A DNA stretch of 7,135 nt from an uncultured Oscillospiraceae bacterium (GCA_902478455.1 CABSLJ010000131.1:1-7135), one strand, 5' to 3'. Shown: positions 1 through 6,437, numbered from the stretch's first letter. Numbers and translations are program-made. Notes: generated by a model not told the origin, from the letters alone.

Positions 1-30
1 CCACTGCTCTACCAACTGAGCTATACCCCT
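1..30 (-). tRNA. 5' part of a tRNA gene, probably tRNA-Trp (cut by window edge)
   Basis: Read on the minus strand from position 30, the bases fold as the first part of a tRNA: acceptor strand AGGGGTA, then TA, a D-arm GCTC AGTTGGTA GAGC with a perfect 4-bp stem, A26, and the start of an anticodon stem GTGG. The anticodon lies outside the window. A tRNA starting with A and the AGGGG acceptor are characteristic of bacterial tRNA-Trp, so Trp is the favoured identity, but this is inference without the anticodon. Confidence 0.82.
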
Positions 31-62
31 AACTGATCTGCCGGACGTGCGGCGCAAGTAAT

Positions 63-91
63 ATATTATCATTTCGGCTTCTCTGTGTCAA
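63..91 (-). promoter_or_regulatory. Sigma-A promoter of the minus-strand tRNA
   Basis: On the minus strand a perfect -35 box TTGACA (91 to 86) is followed after exactly 17 bp by TAATAT (68 to 63), about 33 bp before the tRNA 5' end at position 30. Box quality, spacing and location all fit a strong housekeeping promoter for the tRNA. Confidence 0.8.
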
Positions 92-347
92 CCCTATTTC
101 GCCAGGAAAAAACCATTTTTTTATAACGCCCTTCAAAACACCCGACGCCTTGCAACAACAGACGCCCGCCTCACCTGCTGCTCCTGATCCGCAAAGGGAC
201 GCATACGCCGGGCGCTGAAACGGCAGGGGGCGGAAGTCAAAAGATGGCTTTTCCGATCATCCGCCGCCGTCATGGCTAGGATACTGCAAAAGAGATCTTA
301 TTCATACTGAATCCTGTATAAAAAATAAGATAATAATTAAAAAACAA
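92..347. other. Intergenic stretch without a recognisable gene
   Basis: Together with the flanking promoters this makes a gap of about 380 bases between the tRNA and the ROK gene. I see no credible reading frame with a ribosome binding site. Positions 290-347 become very AT-rich, as expected upstream of a strong promoter. A short inverted repeat ATTCA TAC TGAAT lies at 300-312, upstream of the -35 box; it is too short to call as an operator. Confidence 0.6.
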
Positions 348-377
348 TTGACAAACAAGATTAAATAGGATTATAAT
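348..377 (+). promoter_or_regulatory. Strong sigma-A promoter for the ROK gene and probably the cluster
   Basis: A perfect -35 box TTGACA (348-353) and perfect -10 box TATAAT (372-377) are separated by 18 bp in an AT-rich tract. Transcription should start near 384-386, about 25 bases before the ROK ATG at 411. No comparably good promoter was seen between the ROK gene and the enzyme genes, so this one may serve the aminotransferase as well. Confidence 0.85.
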
Positions 378-393
378 TTATGCAATGCATAAA
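377..393. promoter_or_regulatory. 17-bp perfect palindrome, candidate repressor operator
   Basis: TTTATGCAATGCATAAA is a perfect inverted repeat of 8-bp arms around a central A at 385. It begins on the last base of the -10 box and covers the expected transcription start. A dimeric winged-helix repressor bound here would block promoter opening. The nearest candidate binder is the ROK protein encoded 18 bases downstream, suggesting autoregulation; this is inference. I found no second copy in the window. Confidence 0.7.
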
Positions 394-410
394 AGAATTG
401 AGGCGAGACG

Positions 411-1580
411 ATGAAGATCAAGAGAACGGTTGGAAACGTGCAGCTCATGCAGAAGATAAACCGTTTGCAGGTGCTGCGCTGCATCCGACGGTATGAGCCG
501 GTTTCCCGTCCCGCGGTGGCGGAGGAGACGGGGCTGTCTCTGTCCTCTATTACCAATATTGTGAACTATCTTATGGAGCGGCGCCTCGTCAGGGAGACGG
601 GGGTGGAAGAAATTGAGCGGGTCGGCCGGAAGGCTGCGCTGCTGCGCTTTGACGGCGGCGCTTACCGTCTGCTGTGCGTTTATGTGGAGCGCGACAGCGC
701 GACGATTGATTACACCGACCTTTCGGGAGAGGTCTGCGACCGAGAGGTTGTTTCCATCGAGGGCGAGGAACCGCCCGCGCTTTTTCAGACGATCAAGGCC
801 GCCTGCCGGACTTTATTGGACCGTCACCCGGGGGAACAGGTCCTGGGAATCGGCTTCGCCGTCTCCGGCCTGATTCTGGAGGAGAGCAACTACATCCTTT
901 CCGCCAGTCTGCGCTGGAAGGCGTTTCATGTCAAGCGGGACTTGGAGAGCTCTTTTGACATTCCCGTCTTTATTGAGAACGTCTCGGTTACGCGCGCGGT
1001 GTGGCAGCTTAGTCGGGAGAAACAGGGGGGAAAGGGGCGCAATGTGATCTTCTTTGACCTGGACAAGGGCGTTGGCGCGGTCCAGCTGATCGACGGCGAG
1101 CTCAATCGCTCCCTGCTGGGAGAGATCGGCCACACCACGGTCGAGAGAGACGGCCCGGCGTGTTTTTGCGGCAATCGCGGCTGCCTGGAGGCGCTGTGCT
1201 CCGTGGACCGGATTGTGTCGCAGTACCGTGCGCTGCGCCCCGACCGTCCCGACATCGCTTTTGAGGAAATCGTCGCGGCGCAGCGGGCGGGCGATCCAAC
1301 CGCCGGGCGCGTGCTGACCGAATGCGGGGAGTACCTCGGGATCGGCCTGGCGAATGTCGTCAACATTTTTCATCCCGACAGAATCATCATCAACAGCGGC
1401 GCGTATGCGGGCTGTGAGCTGATCTTCCGCGTCGCCGTCGATGAGCTGAAGCGGCGCGCCAATTCCCTCCTGACCAGGGAGCTGGAGGTCGAGCGGGTCG
1501 TCATCAGCGGCGACGATTCGTGCCGGGGCATCGCCCTGCATCTGAGCAACAGCATCTTTGAAACGGTTTTTCCCCTCTAA
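411..1580 (+). CDS. ROK-family transcriptional repressor (NagC/XylR type)
   Basis: A 389-residue sugar-responsive DNA-binding regulator of usual family length. Residues about 15-60 form a winged helix-turn-helix (RPAVAEETGLSLSSITNIV), followed by a ROK domain. The ROK zinc site is intact: His241, Cys251, Cys253 and Cys258 in the GEIGH ... CFCGNRGCLE signature. The kinase machinery is degraded: the N-terminal DxGGT ATP loop is replaced by LLCVYVERDS, and the usual NDxN catalytic segment reads ENVSV, lacking the aspartate. It should therefore bind a sugar ligand without phosphorylating it. The ATG start has a GAGG-type ribosome site just upstream. It lies first in a same-strand cluster of sugar enzymes behind a promoter with a palindromic operator, so it probably represses itself and the enzymes until its ligand appears. 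The ligand is unknown. Confidence 0.93.
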   Translation: MKIKRTVGNVQLMQKINRLQVLRCIRRYEPVSRPAVAEETGLSLSSITNIVNYLMERRLVRETGVEEIERVGRKAALLRFDGGAYRLLCVYVERDSATIDYTDLSGEVCDREVVSIEGEEPPALFQTIKAACRTLLDRHPGEQVLGIGFAVSGLILEESNYILSASLRWKAFHVKRDLESSFDIPVFIENVSVTRAVWQLSREKQGGKGRNVIFFDLDKGVGAVQLIDGELNRSLLGEIGHTTVERDGPACFCGNRGCLEALCSVDRIVSQYRALRPDRPDIAFEEIVAAQRAGDPTAGRVLTECGEYLGIGLANVVNIFHPDRIIINSGAYAGCELIFRVAVDELKRRANSLLTRELEVERVVISGDDSCRGIALHLSNSIFETVFPL

Positions 1581-1667
1581 GCCGCAGAAGCCGTTGAAAA
1601 CGCAGCCGCGTCCACAGGACATTGGCGTGCGTTCAAACATATTACTCTACAGGGAGGTTATCTACAA

Positions 1668-2924
1668 ATGAGCGAAGAAACCAAACGCAACGTGGTCGGC
1701 GAGGATTCCGCCGGCGGTATCACCAGCAGCTATGCCGTCTCAGGTCTTACCTGGAAGGTGCCCTACTCCTTCTTCGGCAGCATTTATGACGAGGCCGAAG
1801 AAAAACAGGTTCTGGAAGCCATGCGGCAGGACAGCCTGACCATGGGACCGAAGGTGCTCGAATTTGAGCGGCGGTTTGCCGACATGACCGGCACCAAGCA
1901 CGCTTTTGCCACGAGCAACTGCACCACCGCGATGCACGTCGCCGCACAGGCGATGGGCCTGCGTCCGGGGGACGAGGTCATTGTCACGCCCAATACCTTT
2001 GTTGCAACCTCCCTGGTCATTCTGAAGGAAGGGGCGACGCCGGTCTACGCCGACATCGACCCGAAAACCTTCAACATCGATCCCAAGGAGGTCGAAAAAA
2101 AAGTCACAGGCCGTACCAAGGCGATCTTTGTCGTCCATTACGGCGGCCAGATGGTCGATATGGACCCCATCATGGAGATCGCCAGAAAGCACAATCTGCT
2201 TGTCCTTGAGGACTGCGCCCATGCGCCGGGCGCGGAATACAAGGGCAGAAAGGCCGGCTCAATCGGCGATTTCGGCTGTTTTTCCTTCCATTCGCTCAAA
2301 AACATCACTACGCTCGGCGAGGGCGGCATGATCACCACCAACAACGACGATTACGTGGAGAAAATCACCATGCTCCGCTGCATGAACAACAAGGACTGGA
2401 CGAATCAGTCCGAATACTGGCTGCCCTCCCATTTTGACAACGACACGGTCGACGGCAAATGGGGCAGCAACTACCGCATGAACGAATGCCAGGCGGGCGT
2501 GGGCATTGCCCAGCTCGACAAGCTCGAAATGCTCAACGAACGCCGTATCTACAACGGACGTTACATCACCGAGGGCATCAGCGGCATTAGGGGCGTCACG
2601 CCGGTTTACGAGGACCCCAACTGCAAGCATATCTACCATCTCTACACCGTCTGTATTGAGGAGAAAGAGCTCGGCGCCTCCCGGGACGACTTTATGCGCG
2701 TGATGACCAGGGAGGAGGGCATCCAGGGCATCCTGCATTACCAGCCGACCTATGATTTTACCTCGCTCAAGCGGATGGGCTACCCGGCGCACATCTGCCC
2801 CAAGGCGGAGGAATTCTTCTACCGCAGGGAGTTCAATATCCCCATGCATCCCCGTCTGACCAAGGACGACCTGGACGCCATTGTCGCCGGGATCCGCAAC
2901 ACGGCGAAAAAGGTGGGCAAATAA
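1668..2924 (+). CDS. DegT/DnrJ/EryC1/StrS-family PLP-dependent sugar aminotransferase
   Basis: A 418-residue fold-type I aminotransferase that should move an amino group between an amino acid (usually Glu or Gln) and a keto-sugar or keto-cyclitol in the cytoplasm. Visible motifs are the cofactor-binding TSNCTTAMH (82-90), GDEVIVTPNTFVAT (101-114), VLEDCAHAPGA (179-189) with Asp182 for the pyridine nitrogen, FSFHSLKNITTLGEGGM (205-221) with Lys211 as the Schiff-base lysine, and NYRMNECQAGVGIAQLDKL (268-286). About 35 extra N-terminal residues precede the core. A strong AGGGAGG site lies 10 bases before the ATG. It follows the ROK gene by 87 bases with no terminator, so co-transcription is likely. 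Relatives include NtdA (3-oxo-glucose-6-phosphate to kanosamine-6-phosphate) and scyllo-inosose aminotransferases; substrate and direction cannot be read from the sequence. Confidence 0.94.
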   Translation: MSEETKRNVVGEDSAGGITSSYAVSGLTWKVPYSFFGSIYDEAEEKQVLEAMRQDSLTMGPKVLEFERRFADMTGTKHAFATSNCTTAMHVAAQAMGLRPGDEVIVTPNTFVATSLVILKEGATPVYADIDPKTFNIDPKEVEKKVTGRTKAIFVVHYGGQMVDMDPIMEIARKHNLLVLEDCAHAPGAEYKGRKAGSIGDFGCFSFHSLKNITTLGEGGMITTNNDDYVEKITMLRCMNNKDWTNQSEYWLPSHFDNDTVDGKWGSNYRMNECQAGVGIAQLDKLEMLNERRIYNGRYITEGISGIRGVTPVYEDPNCKHIYHLYTVCIEEKELGASRDDFMRVMTREEGIQGILHYQPTYDFTSLKRMGYPAHICPKAEEFFYRREFNIPMHPRLTKDDLDAIVAGIRNTAKKVGK

Positions 2925-2954
2925 AACCGTTTGCCGGTTCCTTGGCCGCGCAGC

Positions 2955-3005
2955 CCCGTCGGGCCCGCCTGCCGCAAAAAAGGAACGGGCGGGCCCGGCG
3001 TTTTT
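2955..3005 (+). terminator. Rho-independent terminator or attenuator after the aminotransferase gene
   Basis: Arms 2957-2969 and 2988-3000 (CGTCGGGCCCGCC with GGCGGGCCCGGCG) form a 13-bp GC-rich stem with one G-U pair, extendable by two pairs, around a loop of up to 18 bases. Five T residues follow at 3001-3005. This is a convincing intrinsic terminator, placed 31 bases after the aminotransferase stop. As the next gene continues on the same strand, it either splits the cluster or lowers downstream expression through partial read-through. Confidence 0.85.
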
Positions 3006-3051
3006 CGGGAATAGCAATCCGCTTTTTTAAGAATCCACAGAAAGGAACGAA

Positions 3052-3077
3052 GCCGCCGGAAGGGAATACCGGGCGGC
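3052..3077 (+). promoter_or_regulatory. Leader hairpin just upstream of the dehydrogenase ribosome site
   Basis: GCCGCC (3052-3057) pairs perfectly with GGCGGC (3072-3077), with an inner GG (3058-3059) and CC (3069-3070) pair next to a bulged G. The hairpin ends six bases before the AGGA ribosome site at 3083-3086. It could influence translation or protect the 5' end of a processed transcript; neither role is shown. Confidence 0.45.
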
Positions 3078-3095
3078 TTGACAGGATATTTACAT

Positions 3096-4136
3096 ATGAA
3101 GATCAAATGGGGCGTGATCGGCTGCGGCGGAATCGCCGACCGCAGGACGATCCCCGGCATGCTGCTCGCGGACAACGCCGAGCTGGTGGCCGTGATGGAC
3201 GCCAACGGGCAGCTCGCACAGAAGGTGAAAGAAAAATACGGCGTCAAATACGCCTTTACAGAGGAAAAAGACCTGCTCGCCCTCGAGGAGATTGACGCGG
3301 TCTACATCGCCTCTCCGGTGTTCTGCCACAAGCCTCAGGCGCTTGCGGCGGCGCGGGCGAAAAAGCACATCCTTCTGGAAAAGCCGCTCGCCCTCTCGAG
3401 CGGGGACTCCATTGAGATTGCGGAGGAATGCCAAAAGCAGGGCGTGAAGCTCGGCGCCGGACTCATGATGCGCTATCACAGCTATCATCAGGCGATGAAG
3501 CGGCTGATCGCCGAAGGCAAGCTGGGACAGATCGTCTCCATGCGCGCGCAGCTGACCTGCTGGTACCCGGAAATTCCGGGCAACTGGCGGCAGGATAAGG
3601 CGCGCTCGGGCGGCGGCGCGCTGATGGATATGGGCATCCACTGCGTCGACCTGCTACAGTATATTTCCGGCCTGCAGGCGCGGGAGGTCGCCGCCTTTGT
3701 AGGCAACCAGACCTTCGGCTATTCGGCGGACGATTCCGCCTCGGTGCTGCTCAAAATGGAGGGCGGCGCGCTCGCCTATGTGGACGCGAATTTCAACATT
3801 CCCGACGCGGCGGCGCGCTGCCGCCTGGAGATTTACGGCACGCGCGGCAGCATTCTGGCGGAGGGCACCATCAGCCAGGTGGAGGGCGGCAAATGCGAGG
3901 TTGTCCTCTCGGACGATTCCCTCGGCTACGACGCCGCCCAGGACCGCGTGGACGTCGTCCCGCTGGAGCTGGACGTCTCCTTCGGCAATATGTACACCAA
4001 GGAGATCGAGGCTTTCGGCCGGGCGATAGAAGAGGACGGAGAGCCGCTGGTCTCCGGCTGCGACGCCATCCGGGTTCAGAAAATCATCGAGGCCGCTTAC
4101 CGCGCCAGCGAACAAAAGACGACGGTTTCCCTCTGA
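3096..4136 (+). CDS. Gfo/Idh/MocA-family NAD(P)-dependent sugar or cyclitol dehydrogenase
   Basis: A 346-residue oxidoreductase that should interconvert a ring hydroxyl and ketone of a sugar or inositol using NAD(P). The N-terminal Rossmann domain opens with KWGVIGCGGIADR, containing the GxGGxA dinucleotide loop (9-14). The family EKP motif is at 95-97 (Lys96), and the catalytic DMGIHCVD at 178-185 supplies Asp178 and His182; the C-terminal half is the usual alpha/beta substrate domain. I chose ATG 3096 over the in-frame TTG at 3078 because AGGA (3083-3086) sits 9 bases before it and the Rossmann strand begins directly. Length matches NtdC (glucose-6-phosphate 3-dehydrogenase) and IolG-like enzymes. 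Beside an NtdA-like aminotransferase it could provide or consume the keto-sugar. It lies downstream of a strong terminator-like hairpin. Substrate unknown. Confidence 0.92.
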   Translation: MKIKWGVIGCGGIADRRTIPGMLLADNAELVAVMDANGQLAQKVKEKYGVKYAFTEEKDLLALEEIDAVYIASPVFCHKPQALAAARAKKHILLEKPLALSSGDSIEIAEECQKQGVKLGAGLMMRYHSYHQAMKRLIAEGKLGQIVSMRAQLTCWYPEIPGNWRQDKARSGGGALMDMGIHCVDLLQYISGLQAREVAAFVGNQTFGYSADDSASVLLKMEGGALAYVDANFNIPDAAARCRLEIYGTRGSILAEGTISQVEGGKCEVVLSDDSLGYDAAQDRVDVVPLELDVSFGNMYTKEIEAFGRAIEEDGEPLVSGCDAIRVQKIIEAAYRASEQKTTVSL

Positions 4137-4171
4137 CGGCGGGGCCGTCCGGCGGCTGCGCCGGAACTTTT
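4135..4171 (+). terminator. Two tandem GC-rich hairpins after the dehydrogenase gene
   Basis: GACGGC GGG GCCGTC (4135-4149) starts on the stop codon, and CCGGCG GCTG CGCCGG (4149-4164) follows with no gap. Both stems are perfect 6-bp duplexes. The second is followed by AACTTTT (4165-4171), a weak T-tract. The pair could be a leaky terminator or an mRNA 3'-end stabiliser inside the operon. Confidence 0.5.
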
Positions 4172-4202
4172 AGCTATATCGGAATCAAAAGGATGTGTTT
4201 CT

Positions 4203-4901
4203 ATGAATGTGTTGGCGATTGGCTGCCACCCGGACGACGTGGAAATCTCCTGCGCGGGGACGCTTGCCAAGTGCGTGCAGCGCGGGGACCGGGTGATTGT
4301 CTGTCATGTGGCCAACGGCAATATGGGCCATGCGGTCATCGAGCCTCCGGCGCTCCGGGAAATGCGCATCGCGGAGGCCAGGCGGGCGGGCAGTCTTGCG
4401 GGGATTGAGGTGCTCACGGCGGACGTCGGAGACCTGCTGCCGAACGGCTGTGATTATATCCAGCGGGACAGGATCATCGAGATCATCCGCTATGCCCAGC
4501 CCGACTTTATCATCACCCACAGCCCGACCGACTATATGCCCGACCATCTGGCCGTGCAGAAGCTGGTGTTCGACGCCTCCTTCGCCGCGAGCGTGCCTCA
4601 CTACGGCAGGGGAGAGCCGGCGAAGGTGACCCCGCTTTACTATATGGACAATCTGGCCGGAATGAACTTCCAGCCGACCGAGTACGTCGATATCACCGGC
4701 ACCTTCGCGCTCAAGTTGCAGATGCTGGAGTGCCACGAAAGCCAGCTCAAATGGATGCGCGACCATGACCACATCGATTTTGCCGACTTTGTCCGCACCT
4801 GCTCCAAATTCCGGGGCCTGCAGTGCGGCTGCGATTACGCCGAGGCCTTCACACAGGCCTTCGTCTGGCCCAAGGTAAGCGCCGGGCGGCTGCTGCCCTG
4901 A
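4203..4901 (+). CDS. PIG-L/LmbE-family zinc-dependent N-deacetylase
   Basis: A 232-residue hydrolase of the family that removes the acetyl group from N-acetylglucosamine-type amino sugars and their conjugates (relatives: BshB in bacillithiol synthesis, MshB, PIG-L, BtrD). The zinc site is complete: GCHPDDVE (7-14) gives His9 and Asp12 as ligands with Asp11 as general base, and THSPTDYMPDHLAV (105-118) gives His115 as third ligand. The C-terminal ALKLQMLECHESQ (169-181) is also typical. There is no signal peptide or membrane segment, so it is cytoplasmic. The ATG is preceded by AAAAGGA (4187-4193) at 9 bases. In this cluster it would act on an N-acetylated sugar or cyclitol, before the aminotransferase or NagB-like enzyme in a catabolic reading. 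The exact substrate is not visible; hydrolysis of another amide is possible. Confidence 0.92.
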   Translation: MNVLAIGCHPDDVEISCAGTLAKCVQRGDRVIVCHVANGNMGHAVIEPPALREMRIAEARRAGSLAGIEVLTADVGDLLPNGCDYIQRDRIIEIIRYAQPDFIITHSPTDYMPDHLAVQKLVFDASFAASVPHYGRGEPAKVTPLYYMDNLAGMNFQPTEYVDITGTFALKLQMLECHESQLKWMRDHDHIDFADFVRTCSKFRGLQCGCDYAEAFTQAFVWPKVSAGRLLP

Positions 4902-4906
4902 CGTCG

Positions 4907-4934
4907 TTTCCCGCTTTGCAGACGGGAAATTTTC
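4907..4934 (+). terminator. Hairpin with short T-tract between the deacetylase and NagB-like genes
   Basis: TTTCCCG (4907-4913) pairs perfectly with CGGGAAA (4923-4929) around a 9-base loop, followed by TTTTC (4930-4934). The stem is short and only four T residues follow, so it is probably a weak terminator or an mRNA-processing element. The ribosome site of the next gene lies about 12 bases beyond it. Confidence 0.45.
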
Positions 4935-4961
4935 AATAAAACAGGAAAGAAGGATGCCGTT

Positions 4962-5900
4962 ATGGATTTTATGAGCACGGTGCAGGGCTCCCTACTGGAG
5001 GGCTTTTATCCCGCGGGCTGGGACCTGCGCAGGATTGACGCCTGCTGCGAAAAGGGCGTTGCCCGCGAGCCCTTCTGGCACAGCGGTTTTTCTCCCGTGG
5101 AATGCGAGAACGTCGCTGAATTCGACACCCTGATGGGCCACGAGATCGCCTGGCAGATCAAATCAGCGCGGGACGCGGGGAAGAAGCTGGCCGTCATCCT
5201 GCCGGTGGGACCCATGGGCATGTACAAGTGGGCCGTCTACTTTTTGAAGGCCTGGCAGGTCTGCTGTGACCATGTGACCACCTTCAACATGGACGAATGG
5301 GCGGATTCGGAGGGCAACACCCTCCCGAACACCTCGCCCGCCTCCTTTGAATACAGCATGAAGGAAGCGTTTTTTGACAAGCTCGGCGCGCTGACCGTTC
5401 CAGAAAGCCAGCGCAACTTCGCCACCAGGGAGAATCTGCCCACCTATCCGGAGAAGCTGGCAGCCCTCAAAGCGGAGGGCGCGCAGCTGGTGTTGGTCTT
5501 CGGCATCGGCCGGATGTGCCATATCGCCTTCTGGGAGCCGCATTTCGCAGCGGATTACGCCAGCGAGGCCGAGTGGAGGCAGGCCCCCTACCGCATCGGG
5601 GCGAAGCTCCATCCGCTGACCATTGAGCAAAACGCCATCACCAGCTTCAAGTCGAGAACCACCCTGGTTCCCTGCACCGCCAACACCATCGGTCCCGGAA
5701 TCTTCCTACAGGCCGATTACATCATCGGCGGGTGTGACGGCGCGCTGGGGCGCGGCATGCAGTGGCAGGGGATGAGCTTCCTGACCACGCTGCACTACGG
5801 GCCCGACCCGCACATCACTTCGACCTATATGCCGACCCTTCCGGGCAAGCTGTTTTACCTTAGGGAGCTGGCCGGTCCGCTGGAAGCGGAGTGCAACTGA
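4962..5900 (+). CDS. Divergent glucosamine-6-phosphate deaminase/isomerase (NagB)-like protein
   Basis: A 312-residue cytoplasmic protein of the NagB/6-phosphogluconolactonase fold, longer than the usual NagB (about 240-270) because of an N-terminal extension of about 50 residues. Family landmarks: FNMDEW (108-113), where Asp111 matches the proton-transferring Asp72 of E. coli NagB; and GIGRMCHIAFWEP (181-193), where His187 and Glu192 match His143 and Glu148. Met185 replaces the catalytic Asp141, and the phosphate loop near 80-88 reads LPVGPMGMY instead of LPTGGTPMTTY. The later segment 216-260 (HPLTIEQNA, ANTIGPG) corresponds to the NagB C-terminal half. The ATG has an AAGAAGGA site 7 bases upstream; Met4 is an alternative. 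It probably isomerises or deaminates an unusual amino sugar or sugar lactone. Fold assignment is firm; reaction is not. Confidence 0.85.
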   Translation: MDFMSTVQGSLLEGFYPAGWDLRRIDACCEKGVAREPFWHSGFSPVECENVAEFDTLMGHEIAWQIKSARDAGKKLAVILPVGPMGMYKWAVYFLKAWQVCCDHVTTFNMDEWADSEGNTLPNTSPASFEYSMKEAFFDKLGALTVPESQRNFATRENLPTYPEKLAALKAEGAQLVLVFGIGRMCHIAFWEPHFAADYASEAEWRQAPYRIGAKLHPLTIEQNAITSFKSRTTLVPCTANTIGPGIFLQADYIIGGCDGALGRGMQWQGMSFLTTLHYGPDPHITSTYMPTLPGKLFYLRELAGPLEAECN

Positions 5901-5920
5901 CTTTTTCTCTTCCTGACAAA

Positions 5921-5970
5921 GAAACAGGGAGCTTCCATACGGCCGCATGGCCGGGGAAGCTCCCTGTTTC
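5921..5970. terminator. Long intergenic hairpin closing two convergent genes
   Basis: GAAACAGGGAGCTTCC (5921-5936) pairs perfectly over 16 bp with 5955-5970. Inside the loop a second stem CGGCC (5940-5944) with GGCCG (5949-5953) closes on GCAT. It lies between the plus-strand NagB-like gene and the minus-strand thioesterase gene. T-rich bases flank both sides only weakly (AAGTTTGG on plus, TTTGTC on minus), so it is best read as a bidirectional terminator of moderate certainty. Confidence 0.7.
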
Positions 5971-6032
5971 AAGTTTGGTTCCGACGGCGCGGAACAGTCT
6001 GTCCGACCGTACGGGGAATCCCGCCAGAGCCG

Positions 6033-6437
6033 TCAGGCCTTCGCGCTCAAATGGACGCCGCTGCTGGCTACCGTAGCCACGGCGTTCCCAAGGTTGTCCG
6101 TAATGACGATCTCATAAAAGCAGACGCGTTTGCCGTCCTTTAAAAGCCGGCTCTCCCCGTACAGGACGTCCCCCTTGGCGACGCCGAGATAGCTGATTTG
6201 GCTCGTTGTGGTCACTGTCACGGGCTGCTTGAAATTGGTGGCCACCGCGAAGACAAAATCCGCAAGCGTGAACAAAGCGCCGCCCATGACCTGGCCCGTC
6301 GCGTTTTTGTGCCGTTCGTCGAGCTTCAGGCTGCACCTGGCGTAACGCTCGCCGACTGCGTCGATCTCAATGCCGGTGGTGACCATCGCATACCGGTCCT
6401 TCAGAAAAAATTCTCTCGCCTGTTCCAAATCAGTCAT
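6033..6437 (-). CDS. PaaI-type hotdog-fold thioesterase
   Basis: A 134-residue single-domain hotdog protein of the PaaI/YbgC group, which hydrolyses acyl-CoA thioesters in the cytoplasm, usually as a tetramer. The signature is HKNATGQVMGGALFTLADF (43-61): Asn45, Gly48, the GG pair and Asp60 (the catalytic Asp of PaaI) are kept. The usual His of the HGG motif is Met51. I chose the start at 6437 because a perfect AGGAGG (6449 to 6444) sits 6 bases before it; a longer in-frame start at 6494 would add 19 residues with no family match. It runs convergently to the amino-sugar cluster and shares only the hairpin at 5921-5970, so no functional link is implied. The acyl substrate is unknown. Confidence 0.9.
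   Translation of the reverse strand: MTDLEQAREFFLKDRYAMVTTGIEIDAVGERYARCSLKLDERHKNATGQVMGGALFTLADFVFAVATNFKQPVTVTTTSQISYLGVAKGDVLYGESRLLKDGKRVCFYEIVITDNLGNAVATVASSGVHLSAKA

Noticed and set aside
300..312. ATTCA TAC TGAAT as a second operator upstream of the ROK promoter
   Set aside because: Five-base arms occur by chance in AT-rich DNA and the sequence is unlike the 17-bp palindrome.
813..1640. 275-codon open frame on the minus strand opposite the ROK gene
   Set aside because: It lies wholly antisense to a gene with clear ROK motifs, shows no family signature, and is the expected shadow of GC-rich coding sequence.
2259..3017. 252-codon open frame on the minus strand opposite the aminotransferase gene
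   Set aside because: Antisense to conserved aminotransferase motifs, and it would read through the terminator stem at 2957-3000; no recognisable protein features.
3078..3083. TTGACA as a -35 box for the dehydrogenase gene
   Set aside because: A correctly spaced -10 box would fall inside the coding region and no good one is seen there.
3078..3095. TTG start adding six residues to the dehydrogenase
   Set aside because: The AGGA ribosome site lies downstream of the TTG and correctly spaced for ATG 3096; the extra residues precede the Rossmann strand without homology.
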